DNA of 64,000 nucleotides, taken from NCBI RefSeq assembly GCF_027497255.1, contig NZ_CP114903.1, positions 2,294,001 through 2,358,000 on the forward strand, read 5' to 3'. Positions 15,426-25,400 of this stretch are shown here, piece by piece. Each line of letters starts with the position of its first letter. The first letter of the stretch is position 1. The translations under genes were made by a program, and so were the position numbers. The notes under the pieces are model-generated. The model was not told the origin of the DNA and searched no databases. It worked only from the letters and a program-made list of their open reading frames with translations. This DNA comes from Micromonospora sp. WMMD882 (lineage in GTDB: Bacteria; Actinomycetota; Actinomycetes; Mycobacteriales; Micromonosporaceae).

Positions 15426-16949
15426 ATGACCTCCACAGCAGCCCCTGTCCCGCCCGGCGGAAAGACCTTCCTCGGTCAGCCCCGCTGGTTCGGCACCCTC
15501 TTCGTCGTCGACATGTGGGAGCGGTTCAGCTTCTACGGCATGCTCGCCATCCTGGCGTTGTTCCTGGTCGCCGACCCGGCCGACGGCGGGCTGGGGATGT
15601 CCGAGGTGGACGCCGCCGCGCTGTTCGGGATGTACATGTCCCTGGTGTTCATGGCCGCGCTGCCGGGCGGTTGGCTGGCCGACCGGGTCCTCGGCGCCCG
15701 CCGGGCCACCCTGTGGGGCGGGATCTTCATCACCGCCGGCCACATCTTCCTGTCCGTGCCGGCCGAGCCGACCCTCTACCTCGGGCTGGGCTGCATCATC
15801 GTCGGCACCGGCCTGGTCAAGCCGAGCATGGCGGCGATGGTCGGCGACATGTACCAGGGGCAGCCCGAACGCCGGGAGGCGGCGTTCTCGCTGTTCTACA
15901 TGAGCGTGCAGGTGAGCGCGTTGCTCGCCCCGCTGGTCACCGGTTTCGCCGCCGAGCGGATCAACTGGCACCTGGGCTTCGGGATCGCCGCGTTCGGCAT
16001 GGTGGTCGGCCTGATCCAGTACGTGGTCGGGATGCGCGGCCTCGGTGACGTCGGCGCGCGGCCGGCCAACCCCGCGCCGCCGGAGGTGCGGGCCCGGGTG
16101 TGGCGGCGCTCGGCGGTGTTCGGCGGGGTCCCGGCGCTGCTCGCGGCGCTCGGGGTGGCCAGCGGCGTGATCGGCCTCCAGCAGGTGCTGATGGTCCTCG
16201 GTCTGATGGTGCTCGGCGTGCCGGTCGTCTACTGGGTCCGGCTCAACCGCCGGCCGGAGATCCAGCCCTACCGGGTGCGGCTGCGGGCGTTCCTGTGGAT
16301 GCTGATCGCCTCGTCGTTCTTCTGGATGCTCTACGCCCAGGGGCCGGCCCTGATGAACATCTTCGCCAAGGACTCGGTGGACCGGAACGTGTTCGGCTTC
16401 GAGGTGCCGGCGAGCTGGTTCCAGTCCGCCCAGCCGCTGTTCCTGCTGCTGCTCGCGCCGGGCTTCGCCGCCCTGTGGGTGCGGCTGGGCTCCCGGGTGG
16501 CCGTCCCGCCGAAGTTCGTCGCGGGCATGCTCCTCGGCGGTGTCTCCTTCGTGGTCATGGCGGTGGCGGCGGCGCTCGCCGAGAGCGCCCCGGTGTCGCC
16601 GATGTGGCTGCTCACGGTCTACCTGATCATCGTCTGTGGCGAGCTGGTGGTCGCGCCGGTCGGGCTCAGCCTCGCCGCCCAGGTCGCCCCGCCCGGCTTC
16701 TCCAGCCAGATGATCGGGCTGTTCTGGCTCTTCGCGGCGGTCGGCGCGGCCACCGGCGGCCAGCTCGCCGGCATCACCGCGGCGGTCTCCGAGTCCACCT
16801 TCTACCTGGTCCTCGGCGGCATCGGGCTGGCCGTGGCGGCGGCGCTGGCGTTCGGCGCCCGCTCGCTGACCCGACGCCTCGCCGACGAGCCCGCACCGGC
16901 CGCGCCGACGACGCCGTCGCCGGTCGAGGGCGTGAAATCCCTGAGCTGA
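15426..16949 (+). CDS. POT/PTR2-family proton-coupled transporter
   Basis: 507 residues with about 12-14 hydrophobic helices. The proton-coupling motif ExxERFxxYG appears as DMWERFSFYG, with Asp for the first Glu. GWLADRVLGARR matches the loop after helix 2 and MSVQVSALLAPLVTG the PTR2 signature region. The family imports di- and tripeptides, but several antibiotic clusters carry one, presumably for product export or precursor movement. ATG 15414 overlaps the KSIII stop (ATGA) and would add four residues; ATG 15426 has better ribosome-site spacing. Confidence 0.85.
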   Translation: MTSTAAPVPPGGKTFLGQPRWFGTLFVVDMWERFSFYGMLAILALFLVADPADGGLGMSEVDAAALFGMYMSLVFMAALPGGWLADRVLGARRATLWGGIFITAGHIFLSVPAEPTLYLGLGCIIVGTGLVKPSMAAMVGDMYQGQPERREAAFSLFYMSVQVSALLAPLVTGFAAERINWHLGFGIAAFGMVVGLIQYVVGMRGLGDVGARPANPAPPEVRARVWRRSAVFGGVPALLAALGVASGVIGLQQVLMVLGLMVLGVPVVYWVRLNRRPEIQPYRVRLRAFLWMLIASSFFWMLYAQGPALMNIFAKDSVDRNVFGFEVPASWFQSAQPLFLLLLAPGFAALWVRLGSRVAVPPKFVAGMLLGGVSFVVMAVAAALAESAPVSPMWLLTVYLIIVCGELVVAPVGLSLAAQVAPPGFSSQMIGLFWLFAAVGAATGGQLAGITAAVSESTFYLVLGGIGLAVAAALAFGARSLTRRLADEPAPAAPTTPSPVEGVKSLS

Positions 16950-16962
16950 ACGGAGCGCCACC

Positions 16963-17205
16963 ATGGACGACGCCGACACCGTGCTGCGCGCCGACGCCCC
17001 GAACACCGTCCTGCGAGGCGGGCCGGGCCGGGCGGGCCGACTCGCGGAGCGGTTGTGCCGCACCGACGCGACGCAGACCACGCTGAAGGTCCGCAGCGGC
17101 AACTGCTACGACCACTTCCACGCCGAGCCGGGCCAGCTCGTCGAGACCGACGGCCGTACGCTGCGGGTGTTCACCTGGTCGCACCGCACCTACGTGGCCG
17201 AGTGA
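16963..17205 (+). CDS. Small DUF5988-type protein
   Basis: An 80-residue soluble protein with NTVLRGGPG near residue 14, GNCYDHFHAEP in the middle and the ending LRVFTWSHRTYVAE. This pattern matches the DUF5988 family as I remember it from actinobacterial natural-product clusters. Function is unknown. It follows the transporter by 13 nt with CGGAGC as ribosome site, so it belongs to the same transcript. Confidence 0.7.
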   Translation: MDDADTVLRADAPNTVLRGGPGRAGRLAERLCRTDATQTTLKVRSGNCYDHFHAEPGQLVETDGRTLRVFTWSHRTYVAE

Positions 17206-17233
17206 CCGCCTCGCCGAGCCGATCCCGGCCCCG

Positions 17234-17255
17234 ATAGGTAGTATCGCTATAGGTA
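17234..17255 (+). promoter_or_regulatory. Paired ATAGGTA direct repeats upstream of the small membrane gene
   Basis: ATAGGTA occurs at 17234-17240 and 17249-17255, 15 bp apart, in an unusually A/T-rich patch 30-50 bp before ATG 17286. This could be a regulator site or overlap a promoter (TATCGCTATAGGT contains a -10-like hexamer). Confidence 0.4.
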
Positions 17256-17285
17256 AGCACACACGACGACGATGGGAGAGACGCC

Positions 17286-17501
17286 ATGCGGACCCTGGTG
17301 GCGGTGTTGATCGGCCTCGTCGCGGGCTTCTTCACCGGAATCGTGATCGACCAGATCATCGGCGTGATCGGGCTCCTGGCCTCCGACGACGGGCCGAGCG
17401 GCTTCCGCTTCCTGCCGCTGGTCCTCGCCGTGGTGGGCGCGGTCGTCGCGGTCCTGATCGACCGGTCGCGCCAGCGGCGGGGCGCCCCGCCCCGGAGCTG
17501 A
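17286..17501 (+). CDS. Small two-helix membrane protein
   Basis: 71 residues: a first membrane helix (about 4-30, [17 protein letters not shown]), a short Asp/Gly loop, a second helix (about 46-61) and a basic tail. It resembles short actinobacterial hypothetical membrane proteins (possibly DUF5957) but I cannot name a function. The start has GGGAGAGACGCC upstream. It has its own promoter-like region and is followed by a strong terminator, so it is probably a separate transcript inside the cluster. Confidence 0.65.
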   Translation: MRTLVAVLIGLVAGFFTGIVIDQIIGVIGLLASDDGPSGFRFLPLVLAVVGAVVAVLIDRSRQRRGAPPRS

Positions 17502-17520
17502 CCGACCCCGCGCCCGAGCC

Positions 17521-17562
17521 GACGCCGCGCCCCGCCACCACCCGGTGGCGGGGCGCGGCGTC
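17521..17562 (+). terminator. Strong hairpin terminator
   Basis: A perfect 19-bp stem (17521-17539 with 17544-17562) and a 4-nt ACCC loop follow the small membrane protein stop by 20 nt. No U-tract. It separates the type II part from the FAD hydroxylase and type I PKS, which presumably have another promoter. Confidence 0.75.
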
Positions 17563-17662
17563 GTCCGGGCCACCACCGGCGATGATCTCCAAGCGCGCTT
17601 CGAGCGGTCCTCCAAGCGGCACTGCCACGCTGGGCCGGCCACGATCCGCAGAGGAGTCACTC

Positions 17663-19297
17663 GTGTACGACGAGACAACGCAGGTACTGGTCGTCGGGGG
17701 CGGGGTGGTGGGCCTGTCCACCTCCCTGTTCCTGTCCGCGCACGGCGTCGGGTCCATCCTCGTCGAACGCCACCCGGGCACCGCGATCCACCCCCGGGCC
17801 TGGGGCTGGTACCCGCGCACCCTGGAGCTGTACCGCTCGGTGGGGCTGGCCGACGCGATCGACGCGGAGAGCGCCGGCTTCACCGGCCACGTCCTGCTCG
17901 GCAAGCTGGAGTCGCTGACCGGACGGGAGTTCCACCTGTCCCGCATCCCCGACGAGGAGGACGTCAGCGACATCAGCCCGATCGGGCGGGTGGTCTCGCT
18001 GCCGCAGGACCGGATCGAGCCGCTGGTCCTGCGCCGGGCCCGGGAGCTCGGCGGCGACGTCCGCTTCGGGGTGGAGCTGGTCGACCTCGTCCAGGACGAC
18101 GAGGGCGTCACCGCCACCGTCGCCGACCGCAAGACCGGCGTCCGGCGGACCGTCCGGGCCCGCTACCTGGTCGCCGCCGACGGCACGGACAGCCCGGTCC
18201 GCGAGCGGCTGGGCATCCGGCGGCACGGCCGGGGCGTGGTCCGCCACCAGATGAGCATCCTGTTCCGGGCGGACCTGACCGGCCCGCTCGCCGGCCGCCG
18301 GTTCGCCATCTGCCAGGTGGAGAACCCGCAGGTGGAGGGGACCTTCGGGCACGACGACTCGCTGGGCCAGGGCACCCTGATCCTGACCTACCACCCGGAA
18401 CGCGGGGAACGGCCGGAGGACTTCACCGACGAACGCTGCGTCGAGCTGGTCCGGGCCGCGGTGGGCGTGCCCGACCTGGCGGTGGAGCTGCGCAGCGTCA
18501 TGCCGTGGGAGATGGGCGCGCTGGTAGCCGAACGGTTCACCGACGGGCGGGTCTTCCTGGTCGGCGACGCCGCGCACGTGGTGCCGCCGGTCGGCGGGTA
18601 CGGCGCGAACACCGGCATCCACGACGCGCACAACCTGGCCTGGAAGCTGCACGCCGTGCTGACCGGCCTCGCCTCCCCCGCGCTGCTGTCCACCTACCAC
18701 ACCGAACGGCACCCGGTGGCGGTGACCGTGCTGACCCAGGCCGGGCTGCGGCTGGCCGTCCGGGGCGGGTTCGCCACCCCGGACCAGCACGCCGCCCTCC
18801 GGGAGACCCTGACGGTCACCTTCGGGTACGCGTACGACTCGGCGGCGATCGTGGCCGAGCCGGGCGACGGCGTCCCCGCCGGCCCGCCCGGCCCCGGCGG
18901 GGCGCCCGCCGCCCCGCTGGTCGAGCCACGGGACCTCGACGGACGGCCCGGCACCCGCGCGCCGCACGTCTGGCTGCGCCTCGACGGGCGGCGGATCTCC
19001 ACCCTCGACCTGTTCGACCAGCGGCCGGTGCTGCTGCTCGGGCCGGCGGCGGAGCCGTGGCGGGCCGCCGCGACGGCCGCCGCCAAGCGGCTCGGCGTGG
19101 AGCTGGACGTGCACCGGATCGGCGCGGACCTGGTCGAGGAGGACCGGCCCTGGGCGCAGACGTACGGCGTCGCGCCGGACGGCGTGGTGCTGGTCCGGCC
19201 GGACGGTTTCGTCTGCTGGCGCGCGCCGGCCGGCGCGGAGGCCACCGAGAGCGCCGTCGAGCGGGTGCTCGCCGCGCTCCTGCACCGCCAGCCCTGA
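17663..19297 (+). CDS. FAD-dependent aromatic polyketide hydroxylase
   Basis: A 544-residue group A flavoprotein monooxygenase (PgaE/RdmE/MtmOIV-like). The dinucleotide loop [12 protein letters not shown] is at residues about 8-19, the DG motif region [17 protein letters not shown] near 170 and the FAD motif [19 protein letters not shown] near 300. A C-terminal thioredoxin-like domain (residues about 420-540) completes the fold. It should hydroxylate or oxidatively cleave the aromatic polyketide with NADPH and oxygen. GTG 17663 follows GAGGAG, and the sequence before it does not fit the family. Confidence 0.92.
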   Translation: MYDETTQVLVVGGGVVGLSTSLFLSAHGVGSILVERHPGTAIHPRAWGWYPRTLELYRSVGLADAIDAESAGFTGHVLLGKLESLTGREFHLSRIPDEEDVSDISPIGRVVSLPQDRIEPLVLRRARELGGDVRFGVELVDLVQDDEGVTATVADRKTGVRRTVRARYLVAADGTDSPVRERLGIRRHGRGVVRHQMSILFRADLTGPLAGRRFAICQVENPQVEGTFGHDDSLGQGTLILTYHPERGERPEDFTDERCVELVRAAVGVPDLAVELRSVMPWEMGALVAERFTDGRVFLVGDAAHVVPPVGGYGANTGIHDAHNLAWKLHAVLTGLASPALLSTYHTERHPVAVTVLTQAGLRLAVRGGFATPDQHAALRETLTVTFGYAYDSAAIVAEPGDGVPAGPPGPGGAPAAPLVEPRDLDGRPGTRAPHVWLRLDGRRISTLDLFDQRPVLLLGPAAEPWRAAATAAAKRLGVELDVHRIGADLVEEDRPWAQTYGVAPDGVVLVRPDGFVCWRAPAGAEATESAVERVLAALLHRQP

Positions 19298-19476
19298 CCG
19301 CGCGCGCCGCCGAATCTGACAGCCCTGAACGCCCGGGGAAGGGTCCCCTGTCGACGCCGCGCGCGCCGCAGGGGTCCCTTCCCATGCCTGACCCGCGTCG
19401 GCGGGACGCCGTGCGCGGCGTCGCCCGCAGGACAGCCCGACGCGCCGTCGACCGTCACGTGCCCGGGAGGGAAACC

Positions 19477-22400
19477 GTGAGTCAACCGCAGACCACCGTG
19501 GACGGGTCGCCCGTGGGGCGGACCGAACCCGTAGCGATCGTCGGCGTCGCCTGCCGGCTGCCGCAGGCGCCCACCCCGGACGCCTTCTGGGAGCTGCTGC
19601 GCGCCGGCGGCGACGCGGTCGGCGAGCCGCCCGCGGACCGCTGGCGGGACGGCGGTCCCCCGGCGGGGACGGCGACCCGGGCCGGCTACCTGGACCGGGT
19701 GGGCGACTTCGACGCGGCGTTCTTCGGCATCAGCCCGCGGGAGGCCGCCGCCATGGACCCGCAGCAGCGGTTGATGCTGGAGCTGAGCTGGGAGGTCCTG
19801 GAGGACGCCCGGATCCTGCCGGCCACGGTCCGCGGCGCCCGCGCCGGGGTCTTCGTCGGCGCGATCTGGGACGACTACGCCACCCTCTCCTACCGGGGCG
19901 GGCCGGACGCGGTCTCCCCGCACACCGTCACCGGCCTGCACCGCAGCATCCTCGCCAACCGGGTCTCGCACCACTTCGGGCTCACCGGGCCGAGCCTGAC
20001 CGTCGACACCGGGCAGTCGTCGTCGCTGGTGTCGGTGCACCTGGCCGTGGAGAGCCTGCGCCGGGGCGAGTCCAGCCTGGCCCTCGCCGCCGGGGTGAAC
20101 CTGATCCTGGCGCCGGAGAGCACCACCGGGATGGCCCGGCTCGGCGCGCTCTCCCCCGACGGCCGCTGCCACACCTTCGACGCCCGCGCCAACGGCTACG
20201 TACGCGGCGAGGGCGGCGCGGCCGTGCTGCTCAAGCCGCTGTCCCGGGCGTTGGCCGACGGCGACCGGGTGCACGCGGTGATCCTCGGCGGGGCGGTCAA
20301 CAACGACGGGGTCGCCGACGGTCTCACCGTGCCCAGCCGGGCCGCCCAGGAGGAGGTGCTGCGGCTGGCGTACGCCGACGCCGGCGTCGACCCGCACGAC
20401 GTGCAGTACGTCGAACTGCACGGCACCGGCACCCCGGTCGGCGACCCGATCGAGGCGGGCGCGCTGGGCGCGGTGTTCGGCGCGGGCCGTCCGGTCGACG
20501 CGCCGCTGCTGGTCGGCTCGGCCAAGACGAACGTCGGCCACCTGGAGGGGGCGGCCGGCATCACCGGGCTGCTCAAGACGGTGCTCGCCCTCACCCACCG
20601 GCGGCTGCCGGCCAGTCTCCACTTCACGACGCCCAACCCGGCCATCCCGATGGACCGGTGGCGGCTGCGGGTGCCGCAGGAGACCGGCGACTGGCCGCGG
20701 CCGGACGTTCCCCTGCGGGCCGGGGTGTCGTCGTTCGGCATCGGCGGCACGAACTGCCACCTGGTGCTCGGCGCGGCCCCCACCGGCCGGCACGGGTCCG
20801 GGCCCGAGCCGGCCCCGGAGCCGACCGGTTGGCCGCTGTCGGCCCGCACCCCGGCGGCCCTGCGCGACCAGGCGGCCCGGCTGGCCCGGCACCTCGCCGA
20901 CCACCCGGACCTAGCGCCGACGGCGGTGGCGCGCACCCTGGCCACCGCCCGGACCCGCTTCGACCACCGGGCCGTGGTGGTCGCCGAGGACGTCCCGCAG
21001 GCCCGCGCGGCGCTGACCGCGCTGGCCGGCGGCGAGCCCGACGCCCGGGTGGTCACCGGCGCGCTCACCCCGGGCCGGGTGGTCTTCGTCTTCCCCGGCC
21101 AGGGCTCCCAGTGGGCCGGCATGGCCCGGGGGCTGCTCGACCGGCACCCCGTCTTCACCGCCACGCTGCGCCGCTGTGCCGCGGCGCTCGCCCCGTACGT
21201 CGACTGGGACCTGTTGGAGGTGCTGCGCGACGGGACGGACGCGGCCCCCCTGGACCGGGTCGAGGTGGTCCAGCCGGCGCTCTGGGCGATGATCGTCTCG
21301 CTCGCGGAGACCTGGCGGGCGCACGGCGTCGAGCCGGACGCGGTGATCGGCCACAGTCAGGGCGAGATCGCCGCCGCGCACGTGGCCGGCATCCTCACCC
21401 TGGAGGAGTCGGCGCGGCTGGTGGCCCGCCGGGCCCAGGCGATCAGCCGCATCGAGGGGGCCGGCGGCATGGTCTCCGTACCGCTCGGCCCCGACCAGCT
21501 CGACCTGACCCGGTGGGCGGGGCGGCTGCACGTCAGCGTCCGCAACGGCCCGAACTCGTCGGTCGTCTCCGGTGACCTGGACGCGCTGGCCGAGCTCGTC
21601 GAGAGCTGCCAGGCGCGCGAGGTCAACGCCCGGCTGCTGCCGATCAGCTACGCCTCGCACAGCCCGTACGTGGAGCCGCTGCGCGCCGGCTGGGACGCGA
21701 CGATCGGCCCGGTGCGCCCGAGGGCCGGACGGGTCCCGTTCTGGTCGACCGTCACCGCCGGGCCGGTCGACGGCACCGACCTGACCGGCGACTACTGGTA
21801 CCGCAACCTGCGGCAGCCCGTCCGGCTGGAGGAGACCGTCCGGGGGTTGATCGCCGCCGGGCACACCCACTTCGTCGAGCCCAGCCCCCATCCGGTGCTC
21901 GCCGCCGGGATCCAGGACACCCTGGCGGCGGCCGACGTCGACGGCACCGTCACCGGCACCCTCAAACGGGACGACGGCGGCCCCGGGCGGCTGCTGCTGT
22001 CGCTGGCCGCCGTGCACACCCGTACCGCGCAGGCCCCGACGCTGGGCGCCGGGCCGACGCCGGCCCCGGGCCCGCTGGTCGACCTGCCCACGTACGCGTT
22101 CCAACGGGAGCCGCACTGGCTGGGCACGCTGCCGACGCCGACGGCGCCCGCCCCGCACGGCCCGGCGCGGCCCGCTCCGGACCCGGCGCGCACGCCCGCC
22201 CTGGCCCAGGGGCCGCTGGCCGACCGGCTCGCCCGGCTGTCCGCCGAGGACCGGTCCCGGCTGACCCTCGACCTGGTACGCCGCAACGCCGCGGCGGTGC
22301 TGGGCCACGCCACCGACACCGTGGTCGGGGCCGACGTGTCCTTCAAGGACCTCGGTCTCGACTCGGCGCTCGCGTTGGAGCTGCGCAACCGGCTGGCCGC

Positions 22401-25400
22401 CGCCACCGGGCTGCGGCTGGCGTCCGGGCTGCTGTTCAACCACCCCACGCCGGCCGCCCTGGCCCGGCACCTGCGTGACGAGCTGGTCGGCGCGGCGGAG
22501 TCCGCCCCGACGCCGGCCCCCGCCGGCGGGCGGGCCACCGACGAGCCGATCGCGGTGGTGGCGGTCGGCTGCCGGTACCCCGGTGACGTCCGCTCGGCGG
22601 AGGACCTGTGGCGGCTGGTCGCGCAGGGCGTCGACGCGGTCGGGGACTTCCCCGCCAACCGGGGCTGGGACCTGGACGGGCTCTTCGACCCCGAGCCCGG
22701 CGTGCCCGGCCGCTCGTACGCCCGGCACGGCGGCTTCCTGCCCCGGGCCGACGAGTTCGACGAGGAGTTCTTCGGCATCGCCCCGCGCGAGGCCGCCGCG
22801 ATGGACCCGCAGCAGCGGCTCCTGCTGGAGACCACCTGGGAGGCGTTCGAACGCGCCGGGATCGACCCGGGCACGCTGCGCGGCAGCCGCACCGGCGTGT
22901 TCATGGGCGTGATGCCCCAGGAGTACGGGCCCCGACTGTACGAGACCTCGGCCGGCTCGGACGGGTACCGGCTGACCGGAGGCGCGACGAGTGTCGCCTC
23001 CGGTCGGGTCTCGTACGTCTTCGGGTTCGAGGGGCCGACGTTCACCGTGGACACCGCCTGCTCGTCGTCGCTGGTGGCGATCCACCTCGCGGTGCAGTCG
23101 CTGCGCCGGGGCGAGGCGACGATGGCGGTGGCCGGTGGGGCGTGCGTGATGGCCTCACCGGGCATCTTCGTCGAGTTCAGCCGGCAGCGCGGGCTCGCCC
23201 CGGACGGCCGGTGCAAGGCGTTCGGGGCCGGCGCGGACGGCACCGGCTGGGCCGAGGGCGCGGGCGTGCTGCTGCTCGAACGGCTCTCCGACGCCCGCCG
23301 CAACGGGCGGCGCGTGCTCGCCGTGATCCGGGGCAGCGCGATCAACTCCGACGGGGCCAGCAACGGGCTCACCGCCCCCAACGGGCTCGCCCAGGAGCGG
23401 CTCATCCGGGACGCCCTCGCCGACGCCGGCCTCTCCCCCGCCGACGTCGACGCGGTCGAGGCGCACGGCACCGGCACCCGGCTCGGTGACCCGATCGAGG
23501 CGGGCGCGCTGCTGGCCACGTACGGCCGGGCCCGGCCGGCGGACCGGCCGGTGTGGCTGGGCTCGTTGAAGTCCAACATCGGGCACAGCCAGGCGGCGGC
23601 CGGCGTGGGCGGCGTGATCAAGATGGTCGGGGCGCTCCGGCACGAGCTGCTGCCGCCCACCCTGCACGCGGCCGAGCCGTCCCCGCACGTGGACTGGTCG
23701 TCCGGGGCGGTCAGCCTGCTCACCGCCCCGGTGGCCTGGCCGCGCGGGGACCGGCCACGGCGGGCGGCGGTCTCCTCGTTCGGCATCAGCGGCACCAACG
23801 CCCACGTCATCCTCGAGGAGGCCCCGCCCGAGCCGGCGGCGGGACCGGCCGACGCCGGAACGACGGAACCGACCGACGCCGCAGCGGCGGGACCGGCCGA
23901 CGCCGGGGCCGTGCCGGGCGGCGGCGGCGCGACGGTGGCGGCGTACCCGTTGTCGGCCCGTACCCCGGCCGCCCTGCGCGACCAGGCCGCCGGCCTCACC
24001 CGCCACCTGGCCGAACACCCCGGGCTGGACCCGGTCGCGGTGGCGCACACCCTGGCCACCGGCCGGGCCCGCCTCGACCACCGGGCCGTCGTGGTGGCAG
24101 CCGGACCGGACGAGACCCGGGTGGCGCTCACCGCCCTGACCGAGGGGCGGCCCGCCCCGAACCTGGTCGCCGGAACACCGGTCGAGGGTCGGACCGTCTT
24201 CGTCTTCCCCGGGCAGGGCTCCCAGTGGGCGGGCATGGCGTTGGGGCTGCTCGACCGGCACCCGGTGTTCACCGAGCACCTGGGCCGCTGCGCGGCGGCG
24301 CTCGCCCCGTACACCGACTGGGACCTGCTCGACGTGCTGCGCGGCCTCCCCGACGCCCCGCCGCTGGACCGGGTCGACGTCGTCCAGCCGGTGCTCTGGG
24401 CCATGATGATCTCGTTGGCCGAGACCTGGCGGGCGCACGGCGTGGAGCCGGACGCGGTGGTCGGCCACAGCCAGGGCGAGATCGCCGCCGCGTACGTGGC
24501 CGGGGCGCTCAGCCTGGACGACTCGGCGCGGATCGTGGCCCGCCGCTCCCAGGCGATCACCGCGCTGGCCGGCACCGGCGGCATGGTCTCCGTACCGTTG
24601 CCGGCGGAACGGATCGACCTGGGCCGGTGGGACGGGCGGATCCACCTCGCCGCCGTCAACGGTCCGCACTCCACGGTGGTGGCCGGGGACCCGACCGCGC
24701 TGGACGACCTGGTCGCCCGGTTCCAGGCACAGGAGGTCAACGCCCGCCGGATCGACGTCGACTACGCCTCGCACACGCCGTTCGTGACGCCGATCCGGGA
24801 CCGGGTGGCCGAGCTGCTCGGTGAGATCCGGCCCCGCCCGGCCCGGATCCCGTTCTGGTCCACCTGCACCGGCGGCCTGCTCGACACCAGGTCCTTGGAT
24901 GCCGATTACTGGTTCCAGAACCTGCGCAACACGGTCCGTTTCGCGGAGACGGTACGGGCGCTGGCCGTCGCCGGGCACGTCCACTTCGTGGAGACCAGTC
25001 CGCACCCGGTGCTCACCATCGGCGTGCAGGACACCCTGGACGCGATCGACGTCGTCGGCACCACCACCGGGACGCTGCGCCGGGGCGAGGGCGGCCCGGC
25101 CCGGCTGCTGCTGTCCCTGGCCCACGCGCACGTGCACACCGCACACCGTCCCCGGTTGGCCGCCGACCCGACGCAGCCGCCGCCGCGTCCGGTGGACCTG
25201 CCCACGTACCCGTTCCAACGCCGGCGGCACTGGCTGGCCACGCCGTCCGGCGGCCCGGCCCCGACGGGCCCCGGCCACCGTTTCCTGGAAACCGAGATCG
25301 ACCTGGCCGGCGACGCGGGGGTGCTGCTCTCCGGCCGGCTGTCCCGGCGGTCGCATCCCTGGCTGGCCGACCACGCGGTACGCGACGCCGTGCTGCTGCC

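Noticed and set aside
17545..19476. Upstream in-frame extension of the type I PKS by over 600 codons
   Set aside because: It overlaps the FAD hydroxylase in another frame, is Arg/Pro/Gly-rich compositional sequence and lacks domains; GTG 19477 with GGGAGG is the natural start just before the KS.
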